From Euonymus europaeus (Eukaryota > Streptophyta > Magnoliopsida > Celastrales > Celastraceae), in NCBI GenBank assembly GCA_963580455.1, contig OY756966.1, positions 14,759,001-14,823,000 of the forward strand: a stretch of 64,000 nucleotides of DNA. The letters run 5' to 3'. Below, piece after piece: positions 1 to 11,675 of this stretch. A program made the translations under genes and the position numbers. The stretch's first letter is position 1. Each line of letters opens with the position of its first letter. The notes under the pieces were generated by a model, which was given only the letters and a program-made list of their open reading frames with translations, was not told where the DNA came from and searched no databases.

Positions 1-1619
1 AAAACCGTTAAAAGCTCCTCCATAGAGGGAGTTGAGCAACTTCGGACCGTCAAAGTTGTCGGTGTACAATTTCTATTGTTCTCATATGTCAAATTTTACG
101 AGTATAAGCTTCAGAGATTATTTAAATGCCAAAACACCAACTTTCTTTGACAAATGGACAAAACCGTTAAAAGCTCCTCCATAGAGAGAGTTGAGCAACT
201 TCGGACTGTGAAAGTTGCTCGGGATAGACTTTTTATTGTTCTTCTATGTCAAATTTAACGAGTATAAGCTTCCTACATTATTTCGATGCCAAAACACCAA
301 CTTTCTATGACAAATATACAAAACCGTTAAAAGCTCCTCCATAGAGAGAGTTGGGCAACTTCAAACTATCAAAATTTCTCGGGATAGACTTTTTATTGTT
401 CTTCTATGTCAAATTTTACGAGTATAAGCTTCCCAGATTATTTCGATGCCAAAACTCCAACTTTCTATGACAAATAGACAAAACCGTTAAAAGCTCCTCC
501 ATAGAGAGAGTTGAGCAACTTCGGACTATCAAAGTTGCTCGGGATAGACTTTTTATTGTTCTTCTATGTAAAATTTTACGAGTATAAGTTTCCTACATTA
601 TTTCAATGCCAAAACACCAACTTTCTATGACAAATATACAAAACCGTTAAAAGCTCCTCCATAGAGAGAGTTGGGCAACTTCGGACTGTCAAAATTTCTC
701 GGGATAGACTTTTTATTGTTCTTCTATGTCAAATTTTACGAGTATAAGCTTCCTACATTATTTCGATGCCAAAACAATAACTTTCTATGAAAAATTGACA
801 AAACCGTTAAAAGCTCCTCCATAGAGAGAGTTGAGCAACTTCGGACTATCAAAGTTGCTCGGGGTAGACTTTTTATTGTTCTTCTATGTCAAATTTTACG
901 AGTATAAGCTTCCTACATTATTTCGATGCCAAAACAACAACTTTCTATGACAAATTGACAAACCCGTTAAAAGCTCCTCCATAGAGAGAGTTGAGCAACT
1001 TCGGACTATCAAAGTTGCTCGGGATAGACTTTTTATTGTTCTTCTATGTCAAATTTTACGAGTATAAGCTTCCTACATTATTTCGACGCCAAAACACCAA
1101 CTTTCTATGACAAATGGACAAAACCGTTAAAAGCTCCTCCATAGAGGGAGTTGAGCAACTTCGGACCATCAAAGTTGTCGGTGTACAATTTCTATTGTTC
1201 TCATATGTCAAATTTTACGAGTATAAGCTTCAGAGATTATTTAAATGCCAAAACACCAACTTTCTTTGACAAATGGACAAAACCGTTAAAAGCTCCTCCA
1301 TAGAGAGAGTTGAGCAACTTCGGACTGTGAAAGTTGCTCGGGATAGACTTTTTATTGTTCTTCTATGTCAAATTTAACGAGTATAAGCTTCCTACATTAT
1401 TTCGATGCCAAAACACCAACTTTCTATGACAAATATACAAAACCGTTAAAAGCTCCTCCATAGAGAGAGTTGGGCAACTTCGGACTATCAAAATTTCTCG
1501 GGATAGACTTTTTATTGTTCTTCTATGTCAAATTTTACGAGTATAAGCTTCCCAGATTATTTCGATGCCAAAACTCCAACTTTCTATGGCAAATAGACAA
1601 AACCGTTAAAAGCTCCTCC
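1..1619 (+). repeat. 7-mer higher-order repeat, 1,119 bp
   Basis: The segment starting at 1 recurs at 1120, an offset of 7 x 160 minus 1. Shared markers are the GAGGGAG variant, the one-base deletion giving AAGTTGTCGG, AGAGATTATTTAAATG, and ACTGTGAAAG. The second copy diverges at about 1620, where GAATTGCGCAAC appears. The same 1,119-bp pair is present again at 4796 and about 5915 inside the 4,795-bp repeat, so the 7-mer is older than the larger duplication. Confidence 0.85.
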
Positions 1620-2295
1620 ATAGAGAGAATTGCGCAACTTCGGACTATCAAAATTGCTCGGGATAGACTTTTCATTGTTCTTCTACGTTAAATTTTACGA
1701 GTATAAGCTTCCTACATTATTTCGATGCCAAAACACCAACTTTCTATGACAAATGGACAAAACCGTTAAAAGCTCCTCCATAGAGAGAGTTGAGCAACTT
1801 CGGACCATCAAAGTTGCTCGGTGTACAATTTCTATTGTTCTCATATGTCAAATTTTACGAGTATAAGCTTCCTACATTATTTCGATGACAAAACACCAAC
1901 TTTCTATGACAAATGGACAAAACCGTTAAAAGCTCCTCCATAGAGAGAGTTGAGCAACTTCGGACCATCAAAGTTGCTCGGTGTACAATTTCTATTGTTC
2001 TCATATGTCAAATTTTACGAGTATAAGCTTCCTACATTATTTCGATGCCAAAACACTAACTTTCTATGACAAATATACAAAACCTTTTAAAAGCTCCTCC
2101 ATAGAGAGAGTTGAGCAACTTCGGACCATCAAAGTTGCTCGGTGTACAATTTCTATTGTTCTCATATGTCAAATTTTACGAGTATAAGCTTCAGAGATTA
2201 TTTCTATGCCAAAACACCAACTTTCTATGACAAATGGACAAAACCGTTAAAAGCTCCTCCATAGAGAGAGTTGAGCAACTTCGGACTATCAAAGT
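1..2295 (+). repeat. Copy 1 of a 30-mer (4,795-bp) higher-order repeat
   Basis: This segment matches 4796 to about 7090 at a constant offset of 4,795 bp (30 x 160 minus 5). The five missing bases are accounted for by indels I can see: AAGTTGTCGG twice (minus 1 each), CAAAACAACTTTC near 2375 (minus 3), ACCTTTTAAAAG near 2090 (plus 1) and CTCTTCATAG near 4495 (minus 1). Rare variants line up in both copies, including ATGAAAAATTGAC near 790/5585, GGGGTAGAC near 860/5656 and TTTCGACGCC near 1083/5878. The window begins inside the repeat, so its true left edge is not visible. Confidence 0.88.
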
Positions 2296-2520
2296 TGCTC
2301 GGGATAGACTTTTAATTGTTCTTCTATGTCAAATTTTACGAGTATAAGCTTCCTACATTATTTCGATGCCAAAACAACTTTCTATGACAAATAGACAAAA
2401 CCGTTAAAAGCTCCTCCATAGAGAGAGTTGGGCAGCTTCGGACTGTCAAAATTTCTCGGGATAGACTTTTTATTGTTCTTCTATGTCAAATTTTACGAGT
2501 ATAAGCTTCCTACATTATTT

Positions 2521-4630
2521 CGATACCAAAACACCAACTTTCTATGACAAATGGACAAAACCGGTAAAAGCTCTTCCATAGAGAGAGTTGAGCAACTTCG
2601 GACTATCAAAGTTGCTCGGGATAGACTTTTTATTGTTCTTCTATGTCAAATTTTATGAGTGTAATCTACCTGGATTATTTCGATGCCAAAACATCAACTT
2701 TCTATGACAAATAGACAAAACCGTTAAAAGCTCCTCCATAGAGAGAGTTGAGCAACTTTGGACTATCAAAGTTGCTCGGTGTACAATTTCTATTGTTCTC
2801 ATATGTCAAATTTTACGAGTATAAGATTCCTACATTATTTCGATGCCAAAACACCAACTTTCTATGACAAATGGACAAAACCGTTAAAAGATCCTCCATA
2901 GAGAGAGTTGAGCAACTTCGAACCATCAAAGTTGCTCGGTGTACAATTTCTATTGTTCTCATATGTCAAATTTTACGAGTATAAGCTTCCTACATTATTT
3001 CGATGCAAAAACAACAACTTTCTATGACAAATAGACAAAACCGTTAAAAGCTCCTCCATAGAGAGAGTTGAGCAACTTTGGACTATCAAAGTTGCTCGGG
3101 ATAGACTTTTCATTGTTCTTCTATGTCAAATTTTACGAGTATAAGCTTCCTACATTATTTCGATGCCAAAACAACAACTTTCTATGACAAACGAACAAAA
3201 CCGTTAAAAGCTCCTCCATAGAGAGAGTTGAGCAACTTCGGACTATCAAAATTGCTCAGGATAGACTTTTTATTGTTCTTCTATGTCAAATTTTACGAGT
3301 ATAAGCTTCCTACATTATTTCGATGCCAAAACAACAACTTTCTATGACAAACGAACAAAACCGTTAAAAGCTCCTCCATAGAGAGAGTTGAGCAACTTCG
3401 GACTATCAAAATTGCTCAGGATAGACTTTTTATTGTTCTTCTATGTCAAATTTTACGAGTATAAGCTTCCTACATTATTTCGATACCAAAACACCAACTT
3501 TCTATGACAAATGGACAAAACCGGTAAAAGCTCTTCCATAGAGAGAGTTGAGCAACTTCGGACTATCAAAGTTGCTCGGGATAGACTTTTTATTGTTCTT
3601 CTATGTCAAATTTTATGAGTGTAATCTACCTGGATTATTTCTATGCCAAAACACCAACTTTCTATGACAAATAGACAAAACCGTTAAAAGCTCCTGCATA
3701 GAGAGAGTTGAGCAACTTCGGACTATCAAAGTTGCTCGGGATAGACTTTTCATTGTTCTTCTTTGTAAAATTTTACGAGTATAAGCTTCCTACATTATTT
3801 CGATGCCAAAACACCAACTTTCTATGACAAATATACAAAACCGTTAAAAGCTCCTCCATAGAGAGAGTTGGGCAACTTCGGACTGTCAAAATTTCTCGGG
3901 ATAGACTTTTTATTGTTCTTTTATGACAAATTTTACGAGTATAAGCTTCCCAGATTATTTCGATGCCAAAACTCCAACTTTCTATGACAAATGGACAAAA
4001 CCGTTAAAAGCTCCTCCATAGAGAGAGTTGAGCAACTTCGGACCATCAAAGTTGCTCGGCGTACAATTTCTATTGTTCTCATATGTCAAATTTTACGAGT
4101 ATAAGCTTCCTACATTATTTCGATGCCAAAACAACAACTTTCTATGACAAATGGACAAAACCGTTAAAAGCTCCTCCATAGAGAGAGTTGAGCAACTTTG
4201 GACTATCAAAGTTGCTCGGGATAGACTTTTCATTGTTCTTCTATGTCAAATTTTACGAGTATAAGCTTCCTACATTATTTCGATGCCAAAACAACAACTT
4301 TCTATGACAAACGAACAAAATCGTTAAAAGCTCCTCCATAGAGAGAGTTGAGCAACTTCGGACTATCAAAATTGCTCAGGATAGACTTTTTATTGTTCTT
4401 CTATGTCAAATTTTACGAGTATAAGCTTCCTACATTATTTCGATACCAAAACACCAACTTTCTATGACAAATGGACAAAACCGGTAAAAGCTCTTCATAG
4501 AGAGAGTTGAGCAACTTCGGACTATCAAAGTTGCTCGGGATAGACTTTTTATTGTTCTTCTATGTCAAATTTTATGAGTGTAATCTACCTGGATTATTTC
4601 GATGCCAAAACATCAACTTTCTATGACAAA
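2521..4630 (+). repeat. 6-mer recurrent segment, 960-bp spacing
   Basis: A distinctive run of monomers appears three times at 960-bp spacing, starting at 2521, 3481 and 4441. Shared markers are CGATACCAAAAC, ACCGGTAAAAGCTCTTCC (the third copy lacks one C), and TTATGAGTGTAATCTACC TGG. The monomers between these anchors are not all equivalent. For example, positions 3001-3300 match 4121-4420 at 1,120 bp instead, so at least one monomer has been gained or lost between copies. TCTACCTGG-like sequence is otherwise seen only near 12423. Confidence 0.8.
3112..3484 (+). repeat. Perfect tandem duplication of one monomer
   Basis: Positions 3112-3324 and 3272-3484 are identical over 213 bases at a 160-bp offset. 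Both copies carry the rarer ACAACAAC, GACAAACGAAC and ATTGCTCAGG variants. One of the two is missing from the corresponding place near 4270-4430. This looks like a very recent single-monomer gain by slippage or unequal exchange. Confidence 0.88.
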
Positions 4631-4795
4631 TAGACAAAACCGTTAAAAGATCCTCCATAGAGAGAGTTGAGCAACTTCGGACTATCAAAGTTGCTCGGGA
4701 TAGACTTTTAATTGTTCTTCTATGTCAAATTTTACGAGTATAAGCTTCCTAGATTATTTCGATGCCAAAACACCAACTTTCTATGACAAATGGAT

Positions 4796-7090
4796 AAAAC
4801 CGTTAAAAGCTCCTCCATAGAGGGAGTTGACGAACTTCGGACCGTCAAAGTTGTCGGTGTACAATTTCTATTGTTCTCATATGTCAAATTTTACGAGTAT
4901 AAGCTTCAGAGATTATTTAAATGCCAAAACACCAACTTTCTTTGACAAATGGACAAAACCGTTAAAAGCTCCTCCATAGAGAGAGTTGAGCAACTTCGGA
5001 CTGTGAAAGTTACTCGGGATAGACTTTTTATTGTTCTTCTATGTCAAATTTAACGAGTATAAGCTTCCTACATTATTTCGATGCCAAAACACCAACTTTC
5101 TATGACAAATATACAAAACCGTTAAAAGCTCCTCCATAGAGAGAGTTGGGCAACTTCGGACTATCAAAATTTCTCGGGATAGACTTTTTATTGTTCTTCT
5201 ATGTCAAATTTTACGAGTATAAGCTTCACAGATTATTTCGATGCCAAAACTCCAACTTTCTATGACAAATAGACAAAACCGTTAAAAGCTCCTCCATAGA
5301 GAGAGTTGAGCAACTTCGGACTATCAAAGTTGCTCGGGATAGACTTTTTATTGTTCTTCTATGTAAAATTTTACGAGTATAAGTTTCCTATATTATTTCG
5401 ATGCCAAAACAACAACTTTCTATGACAAATATACAAAACCGTTAAAAGCTCCTCCATAGAGAGAGTTGGGCAACTTCGGACTGTCAAAATTTCTCGGGAT
5501 AGACTTTTTATTGTTCTTCTATGTCAAATTTTACGAGTATAAGCTTCCTACATTATTTCGATGCCAAAACAATAACTTTCTATGAAAAATTGACAAAACC
5601 GTTAAAAGCTCCTCCATAGAGAGAGTTGAGCAACTTCGGACTATCAAAGTTGCTCGGGGTAGACTTTTTATTGTTCTTCTATGTCAAATTTTACGAGTAT
5701 AAGCTTCCTACATTATTTCGATGCCAAAACAACAACTTTCTATGACAAATTGACAAAACCGTTAAAAGCTCCTCCATAGAGAGAGTTGAGCAACTTCGGA
5801 CTATCAAAGTTGCTCGGGATAGACTTTTTATTTTTCTTCTATGTAAAATTTTACGAGTAATAGCTTCCTACATTATTTCGACGCCAAAACACCAACTTTC
5901 TATGACAAATGGACAAAACCGTTAAAAGCTCCTCCATAGAGGGAGTTGAGCAACTTCGGACCATCAAAGTTGTCGGTGTACAATTTCTATTGTTCTCATA
6001 TGTCAAATTTTACGAGTACAAGCTTCAGAGATTATTTAAATGCCAAAACACCAACTTTCTTTGACAAATGGACAAAACCGTTAAAAGCTCCTCCATAGAG
6101 AGAGTTGAGCAACTTCGGACTGTGAAAGTTGCTCGGGATAGACTTTTTATTGTTCTTCTATGTCAAATTTAACGAGTATAAGCTTCCTACATTATTTCGA
6201 TGCCAAAACACCAACTTTCTATGACAAATATACAAAACCGTTAAAAGCTCCTCCATAGAGAGAGTTGGGCAACTTCGGACTATCGAAATTTCTCGGGATA
6301 GACTTTTTATTGTTCTTCTATGTCAAATTTTACGAGTATAAGCTTCCCAGATTATTTCGATGCCAAAACTCCAACTTTCTATGGCAAATAGAAAAAACCG
6401 TTAAAAGCTCCTCCATAGAGAGAGTTGCGCAACTTCGGACTATCAAAATTGCTCGGGATAGACTTTTCATTGTTCTTCTATGTTAAATTTTACGAGTATA
6501 AGCTTCCTACATTATTTCGATGCCAAAACACCAACTTTCTATGACAAATGGACAAAACCGTTAAAAGCTCCTCCATAGAGAGAGTTGAGCAACTTCGGAC
6601 CATCAAAGTTGCTCGGTGTACAATTTCTATTGTTCTCATATGTCAAATTTTACGAGTATAAGCTTCCTACATTATTTCGATGACAAAACACCAACTTTCT
6701 ATGACAAATGGACAAAACCGTTAAAAGCTCCTCCATAGAGAGAGTTGAGCAACTTCGGACCATCAAAGTTGCTCGGTGTACAATTTCTATTGTTCTCATA
6801 TGTCAAATTTTACGAGTATAAGCTTCCTACATTATTTCGATGCCAAAACACCAACTTTCTATGACAAATATACAAAACCTTTTAAAAGCTCCTCCATAGA
6901 GAGAGTTGAGCAACTTCGGACCATCAAAGTTGCTCGGTGTACAATTTCTATTGTTCTCATATGTCAAATTTTACGAGTATAAGCTTCAGAGATTATTTCT
7001 ATGCCAAAACACCAACTTTCTATGACAAATAGACAAAACCGTTAAAAGCTCCTCCATAGAGAGAGTTGAGCAACTTCGGACTATCAAAGT
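4796..7090 (+). repeat. Copy 2 of the 30-mer (4,795-bp) repeat
   Basis: This is the second copy of the segment beginning at 1. It has a small number of scattered substitutions, such as TTGACGAAC near 4829 and TTTTTCTTCT near 5830. It ends near 7090, where TTGCTCCGGATAGACTTTTCA replaces the first copy's TTTTAATTG form. Monomers from about 6540 onward also begin the 9-mer repeat that follows, so the two higher-order patterns overlap here. Confidence 0.86.
6423..6434 (+). other. Perfect 12-bp palindrome variant of the dyad
   Basis: In this monomer the GTTGAGCAAC core reads GTTGCGCAAC, so AGTTGCGCAACT becomes a perfect 12-bp palindrome. The same form occurs at 7864-7875 and 12824-12835. A related copy near 1630 has AATTGCGCAACT, in which only the inner 8 bp are symmetric. 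All carry AAATTGCTC downstream, so the larger 9+9 dyad is imperfect exactly where the small palindrome is perfect. Shared ancestry of these monomers is the simplest explanation. Confidence 0.8.
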
Positions 7091-9770
7091 TGCTCCGGAT
7101 AGACTTTTCATTGTTCTTCTATGTAAAATTTTACGAGTATAAGCTTCCTACATTATTTCGATGCCAAAACACCAACTTTCTATGACAAATATACAAAACC
7201 GTTAAAAGCTCCTCCATAGAGAGAGTTGGGCAACTTCGGACTGTCAAAATTTCTTGGGATAGACTTTTTATAGTTCTTCTATGTCAAATTTTACGAGTAT
7301 AAGCTTCCTACATTATTTCGATGCCAAAACAATAACTTTCTATGAAAAATTGACAAAACCGTTAAAAGCTCCTCCATAGAGAGAGTTGAGCAACTTCGGA
7401 CTATCAAAGTTGCTCGGGGTAGACTTTTTATTGTTCTTCTATGTCAAATTTTACGAGTAGAAGCTTCCAACATTATTTCGATGCCAAAACAACAACTTTC
7501 TATGACAAATTGACAAAACCGTTAAAAGCTCCTCCATAGAGAGAGTTGAGCAACTTCGGACTATCAAAGTTGCTCGGGATAGACTTTTTATTGTTCTTCT
7601 ATGTAAAATTTTACGAGTATAAGCTTCCTACATTATTTCGACGCCAAAACACCAACTTTCTATGACAAATATTCAAAACCGTTAAAAGCTCGTCCATAGA
7701 GAGAGTTGGGCAACTTCGGACTATCAAAATTTCTCGGGATAGACTTTTTATTGTTCTTCTATGTCAAATTTTACGAGTATAAGCTTCCCAGATTATTTCG
7801 ATGCCAAAACTCCAACTTTCTATGACAAATAGACAAAACCGTTAAAGGCTCCTCCATAGAGAGAGTTGCGCAACTTCGGACTATCAAAATTGCTCGGGAT
7901 AGACTTTTTATTGTTCTTCTATGTTAAATTTTACGAGTATAAGCTTCCTACATTATTTCGATGCCAAAACACCAACTTTCTATGACAAATGGACAAAACC
8001 GTTAAAAGCTCCTCCATAGAAAGAGTTGAGCAACTTCGGACCATCAAAGTTGCTCGGTGTACAATTTCTATTGTTTTCATATGTCAAATTTTACGAGTAT
8101 AAGCTTCCTACATTATTTCGATGACAAAACACCAACTTTCTATGACAAATGAACAAAACCGTTAAAAGCTCCTCCATAGAGAGAGTTGAGCATTTTCGGA
8201 CCATCAAAGTTGCTCGGTGTACAATTTCTATTGTTCTCATATGTCAATTTTTACGAGTATAAGCTTCCTACATTATTTCGATGCCAAAACACCAACTTTC
8301 TATGACAAATATACAAAACCTTTTAAAAGCTCCTCCATAGAGAGAGTTGAGCAACTTCGGACCATCAAAGTTGCTCGGTGTACAATTTCTATTGTTCTCA
8401 TATGTCAAATTTTACGAGTATAAGCTTCAGAGATTATTTCTATGCCAAAACACCAACTTTCTATGACAAATAGACAAAACCGTTAAAAGCTCCTCCATAG
8501 AGAGAGTTGAGCAACTTCGGACTATCGAAGTTGCTCGGGATAGACTTTTTATTGTTCTTCTATGTAAAATTTACGAGTATAAGCTTCCTACATTATTTCG
8601 ATGCCAAAACACCAACTTTCTATGACAAATATACAAAACCGTTAAAAGCTCCTCCATAGAGAGAGTTGGGCAACTTCGGACTGTCAAAATTTCTCTGGAT
8701 AGACTTTTTATTGTTCTTCTATGTCAAATTTTACGAGTATAAGCTTCCTACATTATTTCGATGCCAAAACAATAACTTTCTATGAAAAATTGACAAAACC
8801 GTTAAAAGCTCCTCCATAGAGAGAGTTGAGCAACTTCGGACTATCAAAGTTGCTCGGGATAGACTTTTTATTGTTCTTCTATGTCAAATTTTACGAGTAT
8901 AAGCTTCCTACATTATTTCGATGCCAAAACAACAACTTTCTATGACAAATTGACAAAACCGTTAAAAGCTTCTCCATAGAGAGAGTTGAGCAACTTCGGA
9001 CTATCAAAGTTGCTCGGGATAGACTTTTATTGTTCTTCTATGTAAAATTTTACGAGTATAAGCTTCCTACATTATTTCGACGCCAAAACACCAACTTTCT
9101 ATGACAAATATACAAAACCGTTAAAAGATCCTCCATAGAGAGAGTTGGGCAACTTCGGACTATCAAAATTTCTCGGGATAGACTTTTTATTGTTCTTCTA
9201 TGTCAAATTTTATGAGTATAAGCTTCCCAGATTATTTCGATGCCAAAACTCCAACTTTCTATGACAAATAGACAAAACCGTTAAAAGCTCCTCCATAGAG
9301 AGAGTTGAGCAACTTCGGACCATCAAAGTTGCTCGGTATAGACTTTTTATTGTTCTTCTATGTTAAATTTTACGAGTATAAGCTTCCTACATTATTTCGA
9401 TGCCAAAACACCAACTTTCTATGACAAATGGACAAAACCGTTAAAAGCTCCTCCATAGAGAGAGTTGAGCAACTTCGGACCATCAAAGTTGCTCGGTGTA
9501 CAATTTCTATTGTTCTCATATGTCAAATTTTACGAGTATAAGCTTCCTACATTATTTCGATGACAAAACACCAACTTTCTATGACAAATGGACAAAACCG
9601 TTAAAAGCTCCTCCATAGAGAGAGTTGAGCAACTTCGGACCATCAAAGTTGCTTGGTGTACAATTTCTATTGTTCTCATATGTCAAATTTTACGAGTATA
9701 AGCTTCCTACATTATTTCGATGCCAAAACACCAACTTTCTATGACAAATATACAAAACCTTTAAAAGCTC
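6541..9770 (+). repeat. 9-mer higher-order repeat, about 1,441 bp
   Basis: Monomers from about 6541 recur at about 7982 (offset 1,441) and again, partially, from about 9421 (offset about 1,439). Markers shared between copies include CGATGACAAAAC, ACCTTTTAAAAG, AGAGATTATTTCTATGCC, AATAACTTTCTATGAAAAATTG, and TTTCGACGCC. One-base deletions at about 8570 and 9008 account for the shorter second interval. The third copy stops near 9770, where a GTTGAGCGACTTCGG monomer replaces the expected one. Confidence 0.82.
9434..9593 (+). repeat. Representative type B monomer, 160 bp
   Basis: Type B differs from type A in a linked set of bases: C instead of T at monomer position 48, and changes at 64, 65, 68, 70, 74, 84 and 85. 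The segment after the inverted repeat therefore reads GGTGTACAATTTC and later CTCATATGTC. This creates two 6-bp palindromes absent from type A, TGTACA and CATATG. The linked bases travel together in most copies, so the class is an old, stable haplotype and not independent point mutation. Type B copies usually keep both arms of the 9-bp inverted repeat intact. Derived forms include GTATACAATTT with TTTTTCGAG, GTATAATATTT, and GTTCAATATCC. Confidence 0.93.
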
Positions 9771-10079
9771 CTCCATAGAGAGAGTTGAGCGACTTCGGAC
9801 TATCAAAGTTTCTCGGGATAGACTTTTTATTGTTCTTCTATGTAAAATTTTACGAGTATAAGCTTCCTACATTATTTCGACGCCGAAACACCAACTTTCT
9901 ATGACTAATATACAAAACCGTTAAAAGCTCCTCCATAGAGAGAGTTGAGCAACTTCGGACTATCAAAGTTTCTCGGTGTACAATTTCTATTGTTCTCATA
10001 TGTCAAATTTTACGAGTATAAGCTTCCTACATTATTTCGATGCCAAAACACCAACTTTCTATGACAAATGGACAAAACC

Positions 10080-11360
10080 GTTAAAAGCTCCTCCATAGAG
10101 AGAGTTGAGCAACTTCGGACCATCAAAGTTGCTCGGTGTACAATTTCTATTGTTCTCATATGTCAAATTTTACGAGTATAAGCTTCCTACATTATTTCGA
10201 TGACAAAACACCAACTTTCTATGACAAATGGACAAAACCGTTAAAAGCTCCTCCATAGAGAGAGTTGAGCAACTTCGGACCATCAAAGTTGCTCGGTGTA
10301 CAATTTCTATTGTTCTCATATGTCAAATTTTACGAGTATAAGCTTCCTACATTATTTCGATGCCAAAACACCAACTTTCTATGACAAATATACAAAACCT
10401 TTTAAAAGCTCCTCCATAGAGAGAGTTGAGCAACTTCGGACCATCAAAGTTGCTCGGTGTACAATTTCTATTGTTCTCATATGTCAAATTTTACGAGTAT
10501 AAGCTTCAAAGATTATTTCTATGCCAAAACACCAACTTTCTATGACAAATAGACAAAACCGTTAAAAGCTCCTCCATAGAGAGAGTTGAGCAACTTCGGA
10601 CTATCAATGTTGCTCGGGATAGACTTTTTATTGTTCTTCTATGTAAAATTTTACGAGTATAAGCTTCCTACATTATTTCGATGCCAAAACACCAACTTTC
10701 TATGACAAATATACAAAACCGTTAAAAGCTCCTCCATAGAGAGAGTTGAGCAACTTCGGACCATCAAAGTTGCTCGGTGTACAATTTCTATTGTTCTCAT
10801 ATGTCAAATTTTACGAGTATAAGCTTCCTACATTATTTCGATGACAAAACACCAACTTTCTATGACAAATGGACAAAACCGTTAAAAGCTCCTCCATAGA
10901 GAGAGTTGAGCAACTTCGGACCATCAAAGTTGCTCGGTGTACAATTTCTATTGTTCTCATATGTCAAATTTTACGAGTATAAGCTTCCTACATTATTTCG
11001 ATGCCAAAACACCAACTTTCTATGACAAATATACAAAACCTTTTAAAAGCTCCTCCATAGAGAGAGTTGAGCAACTTCGGACCATCAAAGTTGCTCGGTG
11101 TACAATTTCTATTGTTCTCATATGTCAAATTTTACGAGTATAAGCTTCAGAGATTATTTCTATGCCAAAACACCAACTTTCTATGACAAATAGACAAAAC
11201 CGTTAAAAGCTCCTCCATAGAGAGAGTTGAGCAACTTCGGACTATCAAAGTTGCTCGGGATAGACTTTTTATTGTTCTTCTATGTAAAATTTTACGAGTA
11301 TAAGCTTCCTACATTATTTCGATGCCAAAACACCAACTTTCTATGACAAATATACAAAAC
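10080..11360 (+). repeat. 4-mer higher-order repeat, 641 bp
   Basis: Two adjacent copies, about 10080-10720 and 10721-11360, match at an offset of 641 bp, the extra base being the ACCTTTTAAAAG insertion. Each copy contains a GATGACAAAAC monomer, a type B monomer followed by ACCTTTTAAAAG, a TTTCTATGCC monomer and a type A monomer with CTATGTAAAATTTT. The repeat ends at about 11361, where AGCTTTTCCATAG appears. Confidence 0.83.
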
Positions 11361-11515
11361 CGTTAAAAGCTTTTCCATAGAGAGAGTTGGGCAACTTCGG
11401 ACTGTCAAAATTTCTCGGGATAGACTTTTTACTGTTCTTCTATATCAAATTTTACGAGTATAAGCTTCCTACATTATTTCGATGCCAAAACAACAACTTT
11501 CTATGACAAATTGAC

Positions 11516-11675
11516 AAAACCGTTAAAAGCTCCTCCATAGAGAGAGTTGAGCAACTTCGGACTATCAAAGTTGCTCGGGATAGACTTTTTATTGTTCTTC
11601 TATGTCAAATTTTACGAGTATAAGCTTCCTACATTATTTCGATGCCAAAACAACAACTTTCTATGACAAATTGAC
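11516..11675 (+). repeat. Representative type A monomer, 160 bp
   Basis: I chose this copy as a clean example of type A. In monomer coordinates it has AAAACCG at 1, the GAGAGAG run near 25-31, GAGCAACTT at 34-42, AAGTTGCTC at 53-61, the class-defining GGGATAGAC at 62-70 followed by a T-run, AAATTTT at 92-98, the HindIII site at 107-112 and CATTATTTCGATG near 117-129. Type A is the more common class in the window. Many type A copies carry AAATTGCTC or AAATTTCTC in place of AAGTTGCTC, which weakens or breaks the inverted repeat. The choice of position 1 is arbitrary because the array is continuous. Confidence 0.95.
11549..11576 (+). other. 9+9 bp inverted repeat within the monomer
   Basis: The arms GAGCAACTT (11549-11557) and AAGTTGCTC (11568-11576) are exact reverse complements separated by a 10-base spacer. 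The structure recurs about every 160 bp through the array, in type B copies and in a large part of type A copies. A second, shorter dyad overlaps the first arm: AGTTG and CAACT separated by two bases (monomer 30-41). The two structures would compete if DNA or RNA folded here. Dyad symmetry and potential non-B DNA are known features of centromeric satellites that lack a CENP-B box. A role here is inference. Confidence 0.85.

Noticed and set aside
11549..11576. Rho-independent terminator (inverted repeat followed, after about ten bases, by a T-run)
   Set aside because: The stem is not GC-rich, the T-run does not directly follow it, there is no upstream gene, and the same structure recurs about every 160 bp in a eukaryotic-type satellite.
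11516..11675. Helically phased A/T tracts (T-run at 71 and AAATTTT at 92, 21 bp apart)
   Set aside because: Only one pair of tracts fits two helical turns; other tracts are not in phase. The evidence for intrinsic curvature is too weak to claim without a bendability calculation.
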